From Lysobacter prati (lineage in GTDB: Bacteria; Pseudomonadota; Gammaproteobacteria; Xanthomonadales; Xanthomonadaceae), in contig NZ_VLNV01000005.1 of assembly GCF_009765215.1 (NCBI RefSeq), positions 248,001-312,000 on the forward strand: a stretch of 64,000 nucleotides of DNA, given 5' to 3'. Position numbers and translations under genes: made by a program. The notes below the pieces were generated by a model. It saw nothing but the letters and a program-made list of their open reading frames with translations. It was not told the origin of the DNA and did not search any database. Below are positions 56,225 through 64,000 of the stretch, piece by piece (position 1 is the stretch's first letter; every line of letters begins with the position of its first letter).

Positions 56225-57609
56225 TGAACCTTCGTCCCTTGCTTCTGAGTGTCTTGTTGCTCCCCACGGTCGGCGTCGCGGCAACTCCCTCCCCGAAGAA
56301 ACCCGCGACGCCGCCCGTACTTACCCAGGAACAGGCCGCGCAGAGCGCCGAGCGCGTCAAGGCCGAGTTCCTGCACGCATGGCGCGGCTACCGCGAGCAC
56401 GCCTGGGGCCATGACGGCCTCAAGCCGCTGAGCAACGAGCCGCACGACTGGTACGGCCAGTCGCTGCTGATGACGCCGGTCGACGCGCTCGACACGATGA
56501 TCCTGATGGGCCTGGACGACGAAGCCCGCGACGCACGCGAGCTGATCGCCACGCAGCTGTCGTTCGACCGCGATATCGACGTCAAGCATTTCGAGATCGT
56601 GATCCGCCTGCTCGGCGGCCTGCTCTCGGGCTACCAGCTCAGCGGTGACGAACGCCTGCTCAATCTGGCCGAAGACCTCGGCACGCGCCTGCTGCCGGCG
56701 TTCGATTCACCGACCGGACTGCCCTACGTCTACGTGAACCTGCGCACCGGCAAGGCCCACGGCAACGACAGCAACCCGGCCGAGGCCGGCACGCTGCTGC
56801 TCGAGTACGGCACGCTGAGCAAGCTCACCGGCAACCCGGTGTTCTACGAGAAGGCCAAGCGCGCGCTGGTCGCCACCTACGAGCGCCGCTCGAAGATCGG
56901 CCTGGTCGGCGAGCGCTTCGATGTCGAAAGCGGCAAGTGGACGCAGACGCGCAGCCACGTCGGCGCGCGCATCGACTCGTATTACGAGTACCTGTGGAAG
57001 TGCTGGAAGCTGTTCGGCGACCGCGATTGCCTGGCGATGTGGAAGACCAGCATCGCCGCAGCCAACCGCTACTACCCGGAAGACGTCAACGGCGCGCTGT
57101 GGGTCGGCCACGTCGACATGAACACCGGCAAGCGCACGGGCAGCCTCTACGGCGCGCTCGATGCGTTCTACCCGGGGTTGCTGGCGTACTCGGGCGACGT
57201 CGATCGCGCCCGCCGGTTGCAGGCATCGTCGTTCGCGATGTGGCGCGTGCACGGCATCGAGCCGGAGCAGTACGACTACCGCAAGGGCGAGGTCACGCAT
57301 GCGGGCTACCCGCTGCGCCCGGAGATCATCGAATCTGCGTGGTACCTGCATCGCCTGACCGGCGACAAGCAGTACCAGGCGATGGGCCAGGAGATGTTCG
57401 AGGACTTCGTCCGCTACACCCGCACCGACTCCGGCTTCGCCACCCTCAAGAGCGTGGTGACGAAGGAGAAGGAGGACGACATGGAGAGCTTCGTGCTGGC
57501 CGAGACGTTCAAGTACTTCTACCTGCTGTTTGCGCCGGCAAAGACGCTCGATCCCGGCAAGGTGGTCCTCAACACCGAGGCACATCCGCTGCGCAAGACC
57601 TGGAAATAG
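56224..57609 (+). CDS. GH47 alpha-1,2-mannosidase, exported
   Basis: This 461-residue family GH47 enzyme is an inverting, calcium-dependent alpha-1,2-mannosidase, a family best known from the eukaryotic ER and Golgi. Seen are AWRGYREHAWGHDGLKPLS, a RIDSYYEYLWKCWKLFG segment, and the C-terminal NTEAHPL, whose Thr coordinates calcium in the family. A signal peptide ends near VGVAA. It is the last gene of a run of overlapping genes with lacI, transporter, kinase and isomerase. Bacterial GH47 is uncommon. Confidence 0.93.
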   Translation: MNLRPLLLSVLLLPTVGVAATPSPKKPATPPVLTQEQAAQSAERVKAEFLHAWRGYREHAWGHDGLKPLSNEPHDWYGQSLLMTPVDALDTMILMGLDDEARDARELIATQLSFDRDIDVKHFEIVIRLLGGLLSGYQLSGDERLLNLAEDLGTRLLPAFDSPTGLPYVYVNLRTGKAHGNDSNPAEAGTLLLEYGTLSKLTGNPVFYEKAKRALVATYERRSKIGLVGERFDVESGKWTQTRSHVGARIDSYYEYLWKCWKLFGDRDCLAMWKTSIAAANRYYPEDVNGALWVGHVDMNTGKRTGSLYGALDAFYPGLLAYSGDVDRARRLQASSFAMWRVHGIEPEQYDYRKGEVTHAGYPLRPEIIESAWYLHRLTGDKQYQAMGQEMFEDFVRYTRTDSGFATLKSVVTKEKEDDMESFVLAETFKYFYLLFAPAKTLDPGKVVLNTEAHPLRKTWK

Positions 57610-57681
57610 GCCTCACACTGCTGACACAACGGTGACAGTGACCGGGCGTAGTCTTTCGGCTCCTTCCCCCGGAGTCGAATG

Positions 57682-58065
57682 ATGAATACCGAACAGGTTG
57701 CCGCAAGGCTGGTCGAGTTGTGCAGGGCCGGCAAGTTCGAAGAGGCCCAACGTGAGCTTTACGCCGACGACGCGGTGAGCCTCGAGCCCGAGGGCTCTCC
57801 GCAGGGCGCAGGTGGCAACGTCAAGGGACTGGCGGCGATCCAGGTGAAGAGCAAGCAGTTCCACGACAGCGTTGAAGCCATGCACGGCGTTACGTGCAGT
57901 GATGCCGTCATCGCCGGCGGATGGTTCAGCCTCGTCATGGGCGTGGATGCCACCTACAAGGGCGCGGGCCGCATCGCGATGAGCGAGGTCTGCGTCTACC
58001 GGGTGCGCGAGGGCAAGATCGTCCACGAGCAGTTCTTCTACGATGTGGAAGCACCCGCAGCTTGA
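57682..58065 (+). CDS. SnoaL/NTF2-like protein
   Basis: This 127-residue protein has an NTF2-like fold: ARLVELCRAGKFEEAQRELY, then EGSPQGAGG and RVREGKIVHEQFFYDVE. The ATG at 57682 gives GGAG at 7 nt; the ATG at 57679 would be one codon longer. Relatives are ketosteroid-isomerase-like or uncharacterised. It stands alone, followed by a bidirectional terminator. Confidence 0.82.
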   Translation: MNTEQVAARLVELCRAGKFEEAQRELYADDAVSLEPEGSPQGAGGNVKGLAAIQVKSKQFHDSVEAMHGVTCSDAVIAGGWFSLVMGVDATYKGAGRIAMSEVCVYRVREGKIVHEQFFYDVEAPAA

Positions 58066-58101
58066 TTCGGGTTGCGCTTGCCCGGATTGCCCGGAACAAA
58101 G

Positions 58102-58119
58102 GCCCCGCATTCGCGGGGC
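58102..58119. terminator. Bidirectional terminator
   Basis: GCCCCGC-ATTC-GCGGGGC, 7-bp stem. On the plus strand TTATTGTTT follows; on the minus strand CTTTGTT follows. It separates the SnoaL gene from the galactonate operon, whose last stop codon abuts it. Confidence 0.8.
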
Positions 58120-59598
58120 TTATTGTTTGCGGCTTCCGTAGACCCTGAAGAGCCCACCTGAATCGGGTGCGGCCGCCAGCGCATCATCGCTGAGCCGGGC
58201 ACGCGCCGTGGTCACATACAACGCACCATCGGCACCGATGCACACGCTACCGACATGCGGCGCCGGCATACGCACACGCTGGACGCATGCTCCGTTGGGC
58301 GCGATACGCACCACTTCGCCTGCACCCCACATCGCCACCCAGAAGCTGCCGTCGGGCGTGATCGCCATGCCGTCCGGCTTGCCCGGCAGACCGAGGAAGT
58401 CGCCGACGATCACCGGCTCGCCGAGAACGCCGGCCACCACATCGGCCGGATAGGCGAGCAGCGTGCGCGCAAGCGTGTCGATCACGAACAGCGTGCGCTC
58501 GTCGGCGGAAAGAGCCATGCCGTTGCCGACGCCGAGACCCTCGGCGACCTTGCGCACCGGTGCATCCGGCGATGCGGCATGGAACACGCCGCCGCGTCCA
58601 GCCAGCACGCCACGGTGCATGCTGCTGCCCCACAGGCCGCCGCGACTGTCGACGACCAGGTCATTGAGCCGGCAGCCGGCACCGGTGTCGATGACCGGCC
58701 CGCGCGAGAGCACCGCGCCGGTGGATGCATCGATCCGCAGGAACGCGTCTTCGCCGTTGCCCACCAGTGAGCCGTCGGGCAGCACGCCCAGCGACCACAC
58801 CGGCTCGGGCATCGATGCCTGCGACCACTCGCTGTTCGCCGGCGCGCACGCGAGCAACCGACGACCGACCGGATCCACCCAGACGATCCGCTCGCCCAAC
58901 CGCACCGGGCCTTCGCCGACCGTGGCCTGCGGATTGCAGACAAGTTCGGCGCTCGGCATTGCGGCTTGCACAACCGCCTCCACCCATTCGCGCGCACGCG
59001 CGCCGACGGCGTCGGCGCTGCGACCGGGCTTGTACAGATCCGATCCTGTGCCGAACGCGGCCGCCCCGGCGACGATCAACGACGGCACCGCTTCCGGCGT
59101 GACGCCACCGACCGCGATCAGCTGCACATCCGCAGGCATCACCGCCTTGATCGCGGCCAGCGTGGCGGCATTGGCCGGAAATGCCTTGAGGTGGCGCGCG
59201 CCCGCGGCGATCGCCGCGAAGGCCTCGCTCGCGGTGGCGAAGCCCGGCAGCGGCAGCATGCCGTGCGCCAGGCTTGCGCGGATCACGTCGGCATCGGTGT
59301 TGGGGGCGACGCAGAACTGGCAGCCGCTGGCGACCAGTTGCTCGACATCGGCCACGGTCAGCACGGTGCCGGCGCCGATGGCCATGCGATCGCCGAAGTG
59401 CTCGCGCAGCACGCGGATCGTGGTGAACGGATCCGGTGAGTTGAGCGGGACTTCCGCCAGCGTCACGCCCGCCTCCAGCAAAGCAGTCGCTACCGCGATC
59501 GACTCCTGCGTGGAGATTCCGCGCAGGATCGCGATGATCGGCGAGCGCCGCAGGCGTTGGTCGAACTCGGCCGTGAACGCGGCAAGGTCCGGCTTCAT
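58120..59598 (-). CDS. dgoA: KDPGal aldolase (DgoA) fused to SMP-30 lactonase
   Basis: This 492-residue fusion has two domains. Residues 1-212 are 2-dehydro-3-deoxy-6-phosphogalactonate aldolase: E49 (AEVPLNSP) and Schiff-base K138 (HLKAFP) align with E. coli DgoA E37 and K126, both shifted by 12. Residues 215-492 are an SMP-30/gluconolactonase propeller with metal-site segments VGEGPVR, LNDLVVDSRGGLW and KPDGMAITPDG. Together they would open galactonolactone and split KDPGal to pyruvate and glyceraldehyde-3-phosphate. The join is in frame. Its ATG overlaps the dgoK stop. Confidence 0.93.
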   Translation of the reverse strand: MKPDLAAFTAEFDQRLRRSPIIAILRGISTQESIAVATALLEAGVTLAEVPLNSPDPFTTIRVLREHFGDRMAIGAGTVLTVADVEQLVASGCQFCVAPNTDADVIRASLAHGMLPLPGFATASEAFAAIAAGARHLKAFPANAATLAAIKAVMPADVQLIAVGGVTPEAVPSLIVAGAAAFGTGSDLYKPGRSADAVGARAREWVEAVVQAAMPSAELVCNPQATVGEGPVRLGERIVWVDPVGRRLLACAPANSEWSQASMPEPVWSLGVLPDGSLVGNGEDAFLRIDASTGAVLSRGPVIDTGAGCRLNDLVVDSRGGLWGSSMHRGVLAGRGGVFHAASPDAPVRKVAEGLGVGNGMALSADERTLFVIDTLARTLLAYPADVVAGVLGEPVIVGDFLGLPGKPDGMAITPDGSFWVAMWGAGEVVRIAPNGACVQRVRMPAPHVGSVCIGADGALYVTTARARLSDDALAAAPDSGGLFRVYGSRKQ

Positions 59599-60530
59599 GC
59601 CGGCGATCCCAGGTGCAACAGGTGCATCGCAGCAAACCCATGCGCGGTCGCCTCGCGCGAGTCCACTGCGTGGCTGTCGATGTCGAGATGGCTCAGCGCG
59701 GCCGCATACAGCGCGCAGACCGGCCCGGAGCCGACGAGCGGAATGCTGGCGTCGGCAAGCTCGGGGAACAGCGCGCGCGCATCGGCGATCTCCGATCCGA
59801 TCAGCAGGCCGCGCAGGTACGAGGCGCCCTCACTGCGCTTGATGTCGCCGCGGATCACCGCCGCTCGCGCACCGAACAGCAGCGTGCCCAGGCCCGTATC
59901 GCGGCGCACGCCGGCACGCACGCCGTCGAAGAACGCCGGGCTGACGTGCGCCGGCCCGTCGACGATCGATGCCAGCAGGCCGGCGGCGGTGAGCCGGTCG
60001 AAGATCTCGCCCGACATCGCGGTCGAGAATTCGCGGACGCGACCACCGTCCATGCGCACCCACTTGGTATGCGTGCCCGGCAGCGCGACGATGCCCGACT
60101 GCGGCAGGCGTCGCGACACGAGCAGGCCGAACAGTTCGGTTTCCTCGCCACGCATGATGTCGGACGCATTGTCGTGGACACGGCGGCAGGCCAGTCCGGG
60201 CACGATCCGCACCTCGACCTCGCCGATGCGCGTTTCGCGCAGTCCCTGCGCCAGCCCACCGGGAGCGACCGGGCATTCGACGTAGCCGGCATCGATCCAG
60301 CCGATGTTGGAGCCGATCATGCCGCAGGCATAGATATGGGAGACGCCGGGCCAGCGCAGCGCCACGCTCGCCATGTGGCGGATCATCCCGTCGCGGTCGA
60401 GGCTGGCGATGCCGGCAGGCGCCTCCATCGCATCGACCACCCGGGCCTCGGCATCGATCAGGTAGGCGCGGAAGTTCGAGCTGCCCCAGTTGATGCCAAC
60501 GATGCAGCCTTGCGTGTGCTTTTGGTTCAT
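59595..60530 (-). CDS. dgoK: 2-dehydro-3-deoxygalactonokinase DgoK
   Basis: This 311-residue kinase phosphorylates 2-keto-3-deoxy-galactonate in galactonate breakdown. The N-terminal phosphate motif INWGSSNFRAYLID, ACGMIGSNIGW and RGEETELFGLL are typical of DgoK. It overlaps the fused aldolase gene by 4 nt and lies 31 nt after the SDR gene. Galactonate dehydratase is not in the window. Confidence 0.93.
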   Translation of the reverse strand: MNQKHTQGCIVGINWGSSNFRAYLIDAEARVVDAMEAPAGIASLDRDGMIRHMASVALRWPGVSHIYACGMIGSNIGWIDAGYVECPVAPGGLAQGLRETRIGEVEVRIVPGLACRRVHDNASDIMRGEETELFGLLVSRRLPQSGIVALPGTHTKWVRMDGGRVREFSTAMSGEIFDRLTAAGLLASIVDGPAHVSPAFFDGVRAGVRRDTGLGTLLFGARAAVIRGDIKRSEGASYLRGLLIGSEIADARALFPELADASIPLVGSGPVCALYAAALSHLDIDSHAVDSREATAHGFAAMHLLHLGSPA

Positions 60531-60561
60531 CTGCTTCTTGACGTGGGTAGGTTGGCGGAGC

Positions 60562-61302
60562 TCAGCGCCTGGTTACGCCGGCGCCGCCGTCGACGGGGAA
60601 GACACCGCCGGTGATCCAGCCGCTGCGCTCGCTGGCGAGAAACCATGCCAGCTCGGCGATGTCCTGCGGCGTGCCGAGGCGTCCGAGCGGGTGGCGCTGG
60701 ATGTTGCGTTCACGCGCTTGCGCCGGATCCGGCTCGCGGTCGAACGAGGATTGCAGCATCGCGGTATCGATCGAGGCCGGCGCGATCGCGTTGACGCGGA
60801 TCTGCCACGGCGCCAGCTCCAATGCCGCGGTGCGCGCCAGTTCCTCCAGCGCTGCCTTTGAACTGGCATAGGCGGCGAGCGTCGGCGTGGCGAAGCGGGC
60901 GTTGATCGAAGTCAGCAGCACGATCGAGCCGCCGTCGCGTTCGCGCATGCGGGCGGCGCAATGCCGCATCAGGCGTGCGGCGGCGATGACGTTGACCGCA
61001 TAGGTGTCGGCGAACAGTTCGTCCGCCGAGTCCATCAGCGTTCCAGGCGGACAGATCGCGGCGCAGTGGACCAGCACATCGGCCGGGCCAAGCGCCGCCT
61101 CAAGCTCGGCCACGGCAGCATCGATCGCCGTGGCCGAACGCAGGTCGGCAACGGCCGACGCGTCGGCCGCTGGTGCGCCATGCAGGTCGAGCGCCGCAAC
61201 GCGTGCGCCGTCCTGCTGCAAGCGACGGGTGACGGCTGCGCCGATCCCGCCGGCGGCCCCGGTCACCAGGGCCACCCGACCTGCCATGCTGCCTTCGCTC
61301 AT
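60562..61302 (-). CDS. SDR oxidoreductase, candidate galactose 1-dehydrogenase
   Basis: This 246-residue classical short-chain dehydrogenase has TGAAGGIG cofactor binding, the catalytic YASSK, and GGVFPVDGG near the C-terminus. In the galactonate operon it may oxidise D-galactose to galactonolactone, the substrate of the neighbouring lactonase domain. A GGAG-containing segment precedes the ATG. Other sugar or polyol substrates are possible. Confidence 0.85.
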   Translation of the reverse strand: MSEGSMAGRVALVTGAAGGIGAAVTRRLQQDGARVAALDLHGAPAADASAVADLRSATAIDAAVAELEAALGPADVLVHCAAICPPGTLMDSADELFADTYAVNVIAAARLMRHCAARMRERDGGSIVLLTSINARFATPTLAAYASSKAALEELARTAALELAPWQIRVNAIAPASIDTAMLQSSFDREPDPAQARERNIQRHPLGRLGTPQDIAELAWFLASERSGWITGGVFPVDGGAGVTRR

Positions 61303-61329
61303 TCCGCGATTCTCCGCCTGACCGGTGCC

Positions 61330-64000
61330 TCAGAAGCGGAAGGTCACCGTCGCCTTGTAACCGCGACCGAACACCACGTTGGTGCGCAACCCCTCCTCAT
61401 ACCCGTCGAAGGTCTTCTGCTGGCTGTCGAGCAGGTTGATGCCGTCGAGCTGGAAGGTGATTCGGTCGTTGAGGTCGTAGCTTACCGTGGCAGACAAGTC
61501 CGAGTAGGTGTCGTTGTAGATGCCGGTGGCAGCAGCCGACAACGCGACCAGGTACTCATCGCGCCAGTTGTAGGCCAGGCGTGCACTGAACGGCCCCTGC
61601 TCGTAGTAGCCGATCAGGTTGGCGTTGTTCTTCGACAGGCCCGGGAAGGCCATCTCGTTGCCGTTGATGTCGGTGATCGGGGTCTTGGAGTCGATGTAGG
61701 TGTAGGTCGCGACAATGCCGAAGCCACCGGCGATCGGCACCTGCGCCAGCAGTTCCAGGCCCTGGATGGTGGCGCTGTCGCCGTTGACCTTGCGGTTGAT
61801 CAGGAAGTTGACGCCGCCGTAGGTCTCCGCGCTCTGGCGCTGGACGATGAAGGTCGACACGTCCTTGTAGAACAGGCCCGCCGAGAGCATGCCCTCGTCG
61901 CTGTAGTACCACTCCAGCGACAGGTCGTACTGGTCGGCCTCGAACGGATCCAGGCCCGGCGCGCCACCGGTGCCGGTGCCGGGGGTGATCTGCACGCCGT
62001 TGTCGAACACCGCGTTGTTGTTGAGCGAGACGCCGTTGTTGAGGTCTTCGGTGTTCGGGAACGCGACCACGCGGGCGGCGCCGCCACGCAGCACCAGGCT
62101 GTCGTTGATATCGAGCTTGGCGATGCCCGAAGGCAGCCAGTAGTCGTCGTTGCGGCTGAACACCGTCGGCTGCGGCGAACCGTTGGGGTTGATCAGGTTG
62201 CCGGTCGAATCCATGTCGCGGCCGACGTAGCGCAGGCCGACGTTGCCCGCGAGCTGCATGTTGCCAACGGCAGTGTTGAGGTCGAGCTTGGCGTAGGCCT
62301 CGGTGAAATCCTCGGCGATGTTGAACGTGCCGGCATAGGCCAGGGTGTTGTTGGTACCGTTCAAACACTGCGGGTTCTGCGAGATCGCCGGGAACGCGGT
62401 GAACGCCGCGCAACCGGTGAAGGCGTTGCGCGTGGCCGCCAGGAAGCTGCGCGGCAGGCCGGCGAACTCGCCGTCCATGAAGTCGTTGTTGCTGTGGACT
62501 TCGAGGAAGTCGCCGAGCTGGTTGGCGGGAATGCCGCCAGCCGGGCGGATGTCGGCACGCGACGGGTTCTGGGTGGTGTCGAGCGAGCTGTAGCGGGCAC
62601 CAAAATTAAGGGCGCGGATGGCAGAGTCGTCGAAGTCCCAGGTCCAGTCGGTGCGCGCCGCGGTGGTGTCGGTCTCTGCGCGGTAGCGATTGTCGAACAG
62701 GATCGACAGGCGCAGCTGGTTGGGATCGGTCAGGTCGACGCCGCGCACGTTGAAGCTGCCGAAGTCGCCATTGGTGAGGTCGAAGTCGACCAGCGAGGTG
62801 CGGCCGACAACCGGCTGCAGGCGCATGTAGTTCTGATGGTACTCGGCGCTGGAGCTGCCGTAGGACACTTCCGCCGAACCACCCAGGTGGCCCTCGCCGC
62901 GGAACGTCGCGCGCAGCGCGCTGGACCAGACCTCGGCGTCGATGTCGGCGATCTCGGTATTGACCAGCACCGGGCCGGCCGACGTGCCCTTGATCAGGAT
63001 GTCGTGCGGCGAATACATCGCGTTCGACAGCGCAGCACTCGGGTTGAAGGCGATCCAGTAGCGGTCGCGCTGCGCGTCCTGCTTCGAGTAGAAGGTGTCG
63101 GCGGTCAGCTCGACGCCGTCGGTCGGGCGCCATTGCAGCACCGCGCTGATGCCGTACTTCTCACGATCGTCGTTGATGTCCTGGGCACGCATGTCGGTGC
63201 TGCCGAAGCGCGTGCGCGCCGGCGTCACCGTGGTGTCGTTGAAGCGGGCGTAGCCGGAGAACGTATCGAGGCCCTGCTGGACGACGTCGTACTTGCTGTA
63301 GGTCGCCGAGAGCAGGCCACCGAAGGTTTTGTCGCTGTTGCGGCCGGACAGCAGCGTGAACAGTCCGCCGCCGCCATTGCCGCCGAGCTCGTCGTAACCG
63401 GCTTCGGCCGTGACCACGTTCTGCGAGGCGTCGCCGGCCAGCGGCTTGCGCGTCTCGATGTCGATGATGCCGCCCAGTGCACCGGCGATCTGGTCGGAAC
63501 CGGCCAGCTTGGTCACCGACAGCCGCGAAATCAGTTCCGACGGCACCAGCGTCAGCAGGCCGTATGTCGAAGTGTTGAGCTGGTCGAGGCCGTTGCCGCC
63601 ACGTCCGGTCGCATCGACGATCTGGCGACCGTTGTAGAGGATCACGTTCTCGCGCAGGCCGCGCACCAGGATGTCGCTGCCCTCGCCCATGCCGCGCTCG
63701 AGCTGGACGCCGGCGACGCGGCCCAACGATTCGGCGACGTTGGTGTCGGGCAGCTTGCCGATGTCGTCGGCGACGATCGCGTCGACGATCTGGGTCGAGT
63801 CGCGCTTGATGTCCTTGGCCGCTTCCAGGCTGCCGCGGATGCCGACGACCGTGACCTGGTCGAGCGTGCGCGGTTCGTCGCTGGTGCGGGTGCTGCTTTG
63901 GGGAGCCGGGGTCGCCGCTTCGGTTGCGGCGGTGGTGGTCTGCGCGGCTGCGGCCATGGATGCCAACAGCGCGGGTGTCATCAGTGTGGACAGAATCGTT
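61330..64000 (-). CDS. TonB-dependent receptor, 5' end outside the window
   Basis: At least 889 codons of a large outer-membrane TonB receptor are present. The plug begins with RTLDQVTVVGIRGSLEAAKD and IVADDIGKLPDTNVAESLGR, the pattern of carbohydrate-uptake receptors of Xanthomonadaceae; the barrel ends in TVTFRF. The frame stays open to the right edge and the residues there look like the end of a signal peptide, so the true start is beyond 64000. It lies upstream of the galactonate genes on the same strand, 28 nt before the SDR gene. Confidence 0.93.
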   Translation of the reverse strand, partial: TILSTLMTPALLASMAAAAQTTTAATEAATPAPQSSTRTSDEPRTLDQVTVVGIRGSLEAAKDIKRDSTQIVDAIVADDIGKLPDTNVAESLGRVAGVQLERGMGEGSDILVRGLRENVILYNGRQIVDATGRGGNGLDQLNTSTYGLLTLVPSELISRLSVTKLAGSDQIAGALGGIIDIETRKPLAGDASQNVVTAEAGYDELGGNGGGGLFTLLSGRNSDKTFGGLLSATYSKYDVVQQGLDTFSGYARFNDTTVTPARTRFGSTDMRAQDINDDREKYGISAVLQWRPTDGVELTADTFYSKQDAQRDRYWIAFNPSAALSNAMYSPHDILIKGTSAGPVLVNTEIADIDAEVWSSALRATFRGEGHLGGSAEVSYGSSSAEYHQNYMRLQPVVGRTSLVDFDLTNGDFGSFNVRGVDLTDPNQLRLSILFDNRYRAETDTTAARTDWTWDFDDSAIRALNFGARYSSLDTTQNPSRADIRPAGGIPANQLGDFLEVHSNNDFMDGEFAGLPRSFLAATRNAFTGCAAFTAFPAISQNPQCLNGTNNTLAYAGTFNIAEDFTEAYAKLDLNTAVGNMQLAGNVGLRYVGRDMDSTGNLINPNGSPQPTVFSRNDDYWLPSGIAKLDINDSLVLRGGAARVVAFPNTEDLNNGVSLNNNAVFDNGVQITPGTGTGGAPGLDPFEADQYDLSLEWYYSDEGMLSAGLFYKDVSTFIVQRQSAETYGGVNFLINRKVNGDSATIQGLELLAQVPIAGGFGIVATYTYIDSKTPITDINGNEMAFPGLSKNNANLIGYYEQGPFSARLAYNWRDEYLVALSAAATGIYNDTYSDLSATVSYDLNDRITFQLDGINLLDSQQKTFDGYEEGLRTNVVFGRGYKATVTFRF

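Overview
The window is high-GC chromosomal DNA that reads like a Lysobacter/Xanthomonas-type gammaproteobacterium (Xanthomonadaceae). The signs are several TonB-dependent receptors, OhrR/Ohr, an AcnD/PrpF pair, a candidate Clp/CRP-type half-site pair, and many exported lipoproteins. This placement rests on gene content only; no rRNA is present. There is one tRNA gene (tRNA-Ile2, anticodon CAT, minus strand). No IS element, prophage, CRISPR array or integrase was seen.

Layout. 0.07-6.8 kb: a minus-strand peptide operon (S12-type serine hydrolase, dipeptide epimerase, POT transporter, TonB receptor) with a good sigma70-like promoter, divergent from an XRE-cupin regulator and an O-methyltransferase. 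8.8-10.7 kb: a tightly overlapping three-gene operon (DUF2167 protein, membrane protein, J-like protein). 10.9-19.3 kb: oxidative-stress and detoxification genes (intradiol dioxygenase, MsrA, OhrR, two epoxide hydrolases, GT1 glycosyltransferase with a MAPEG protein, Ohr, NmrA-like reductase). Two spacers here carry a diverged repeat. 19.7-33.8 kb: an outer-membrane protein, PrpF/AcnD of the methylcitrate cycle, and assorted small membrane, stress and unknown genes, including a TPR-winged-helix regulator above a beta-propeller protein.

33.9-46.5 kb is the most unusual part. A plus-strand operon encodes two caspase-like lipoproteins and a trypsin-like lipoprotein, joined by ATGA overlaps. It converges on a minus-strand operon encoding a SLOG-domain/SLATT-like membrane protein, a TIR-TM-TolB-like-TPR protein with a WxxxE-type catalytic glutamate, and a lipoprotein made almost entirely of six 36-bp repeats. 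Directly upstream is nadV (nicotinamide phosphoribosyltransferase), divergent from katG. SLOG beside TIR recalls Thoeris-type NAD-derived signalling, here with a membrane effector and a periplasmic protease set nearby. The combined system is inference.

49.0-57.6 kb: a mannose/alpha-mannan locus. GH92 is divergent from lacI, an FHS sugar transporter, a PfkB kinase, a mannose isomerase and GH47, with near-identical 16-bp LacI-type palindromes in front of both arms. 58.1-64.0 kb: a minus-strand galactonate (De Ley-Doudoroff) operon containing a KDPGal aldolase-lactonase fusion, dgoK and an SDR, followed upstream by a TonB receptor whose 5' end lies outside the window.
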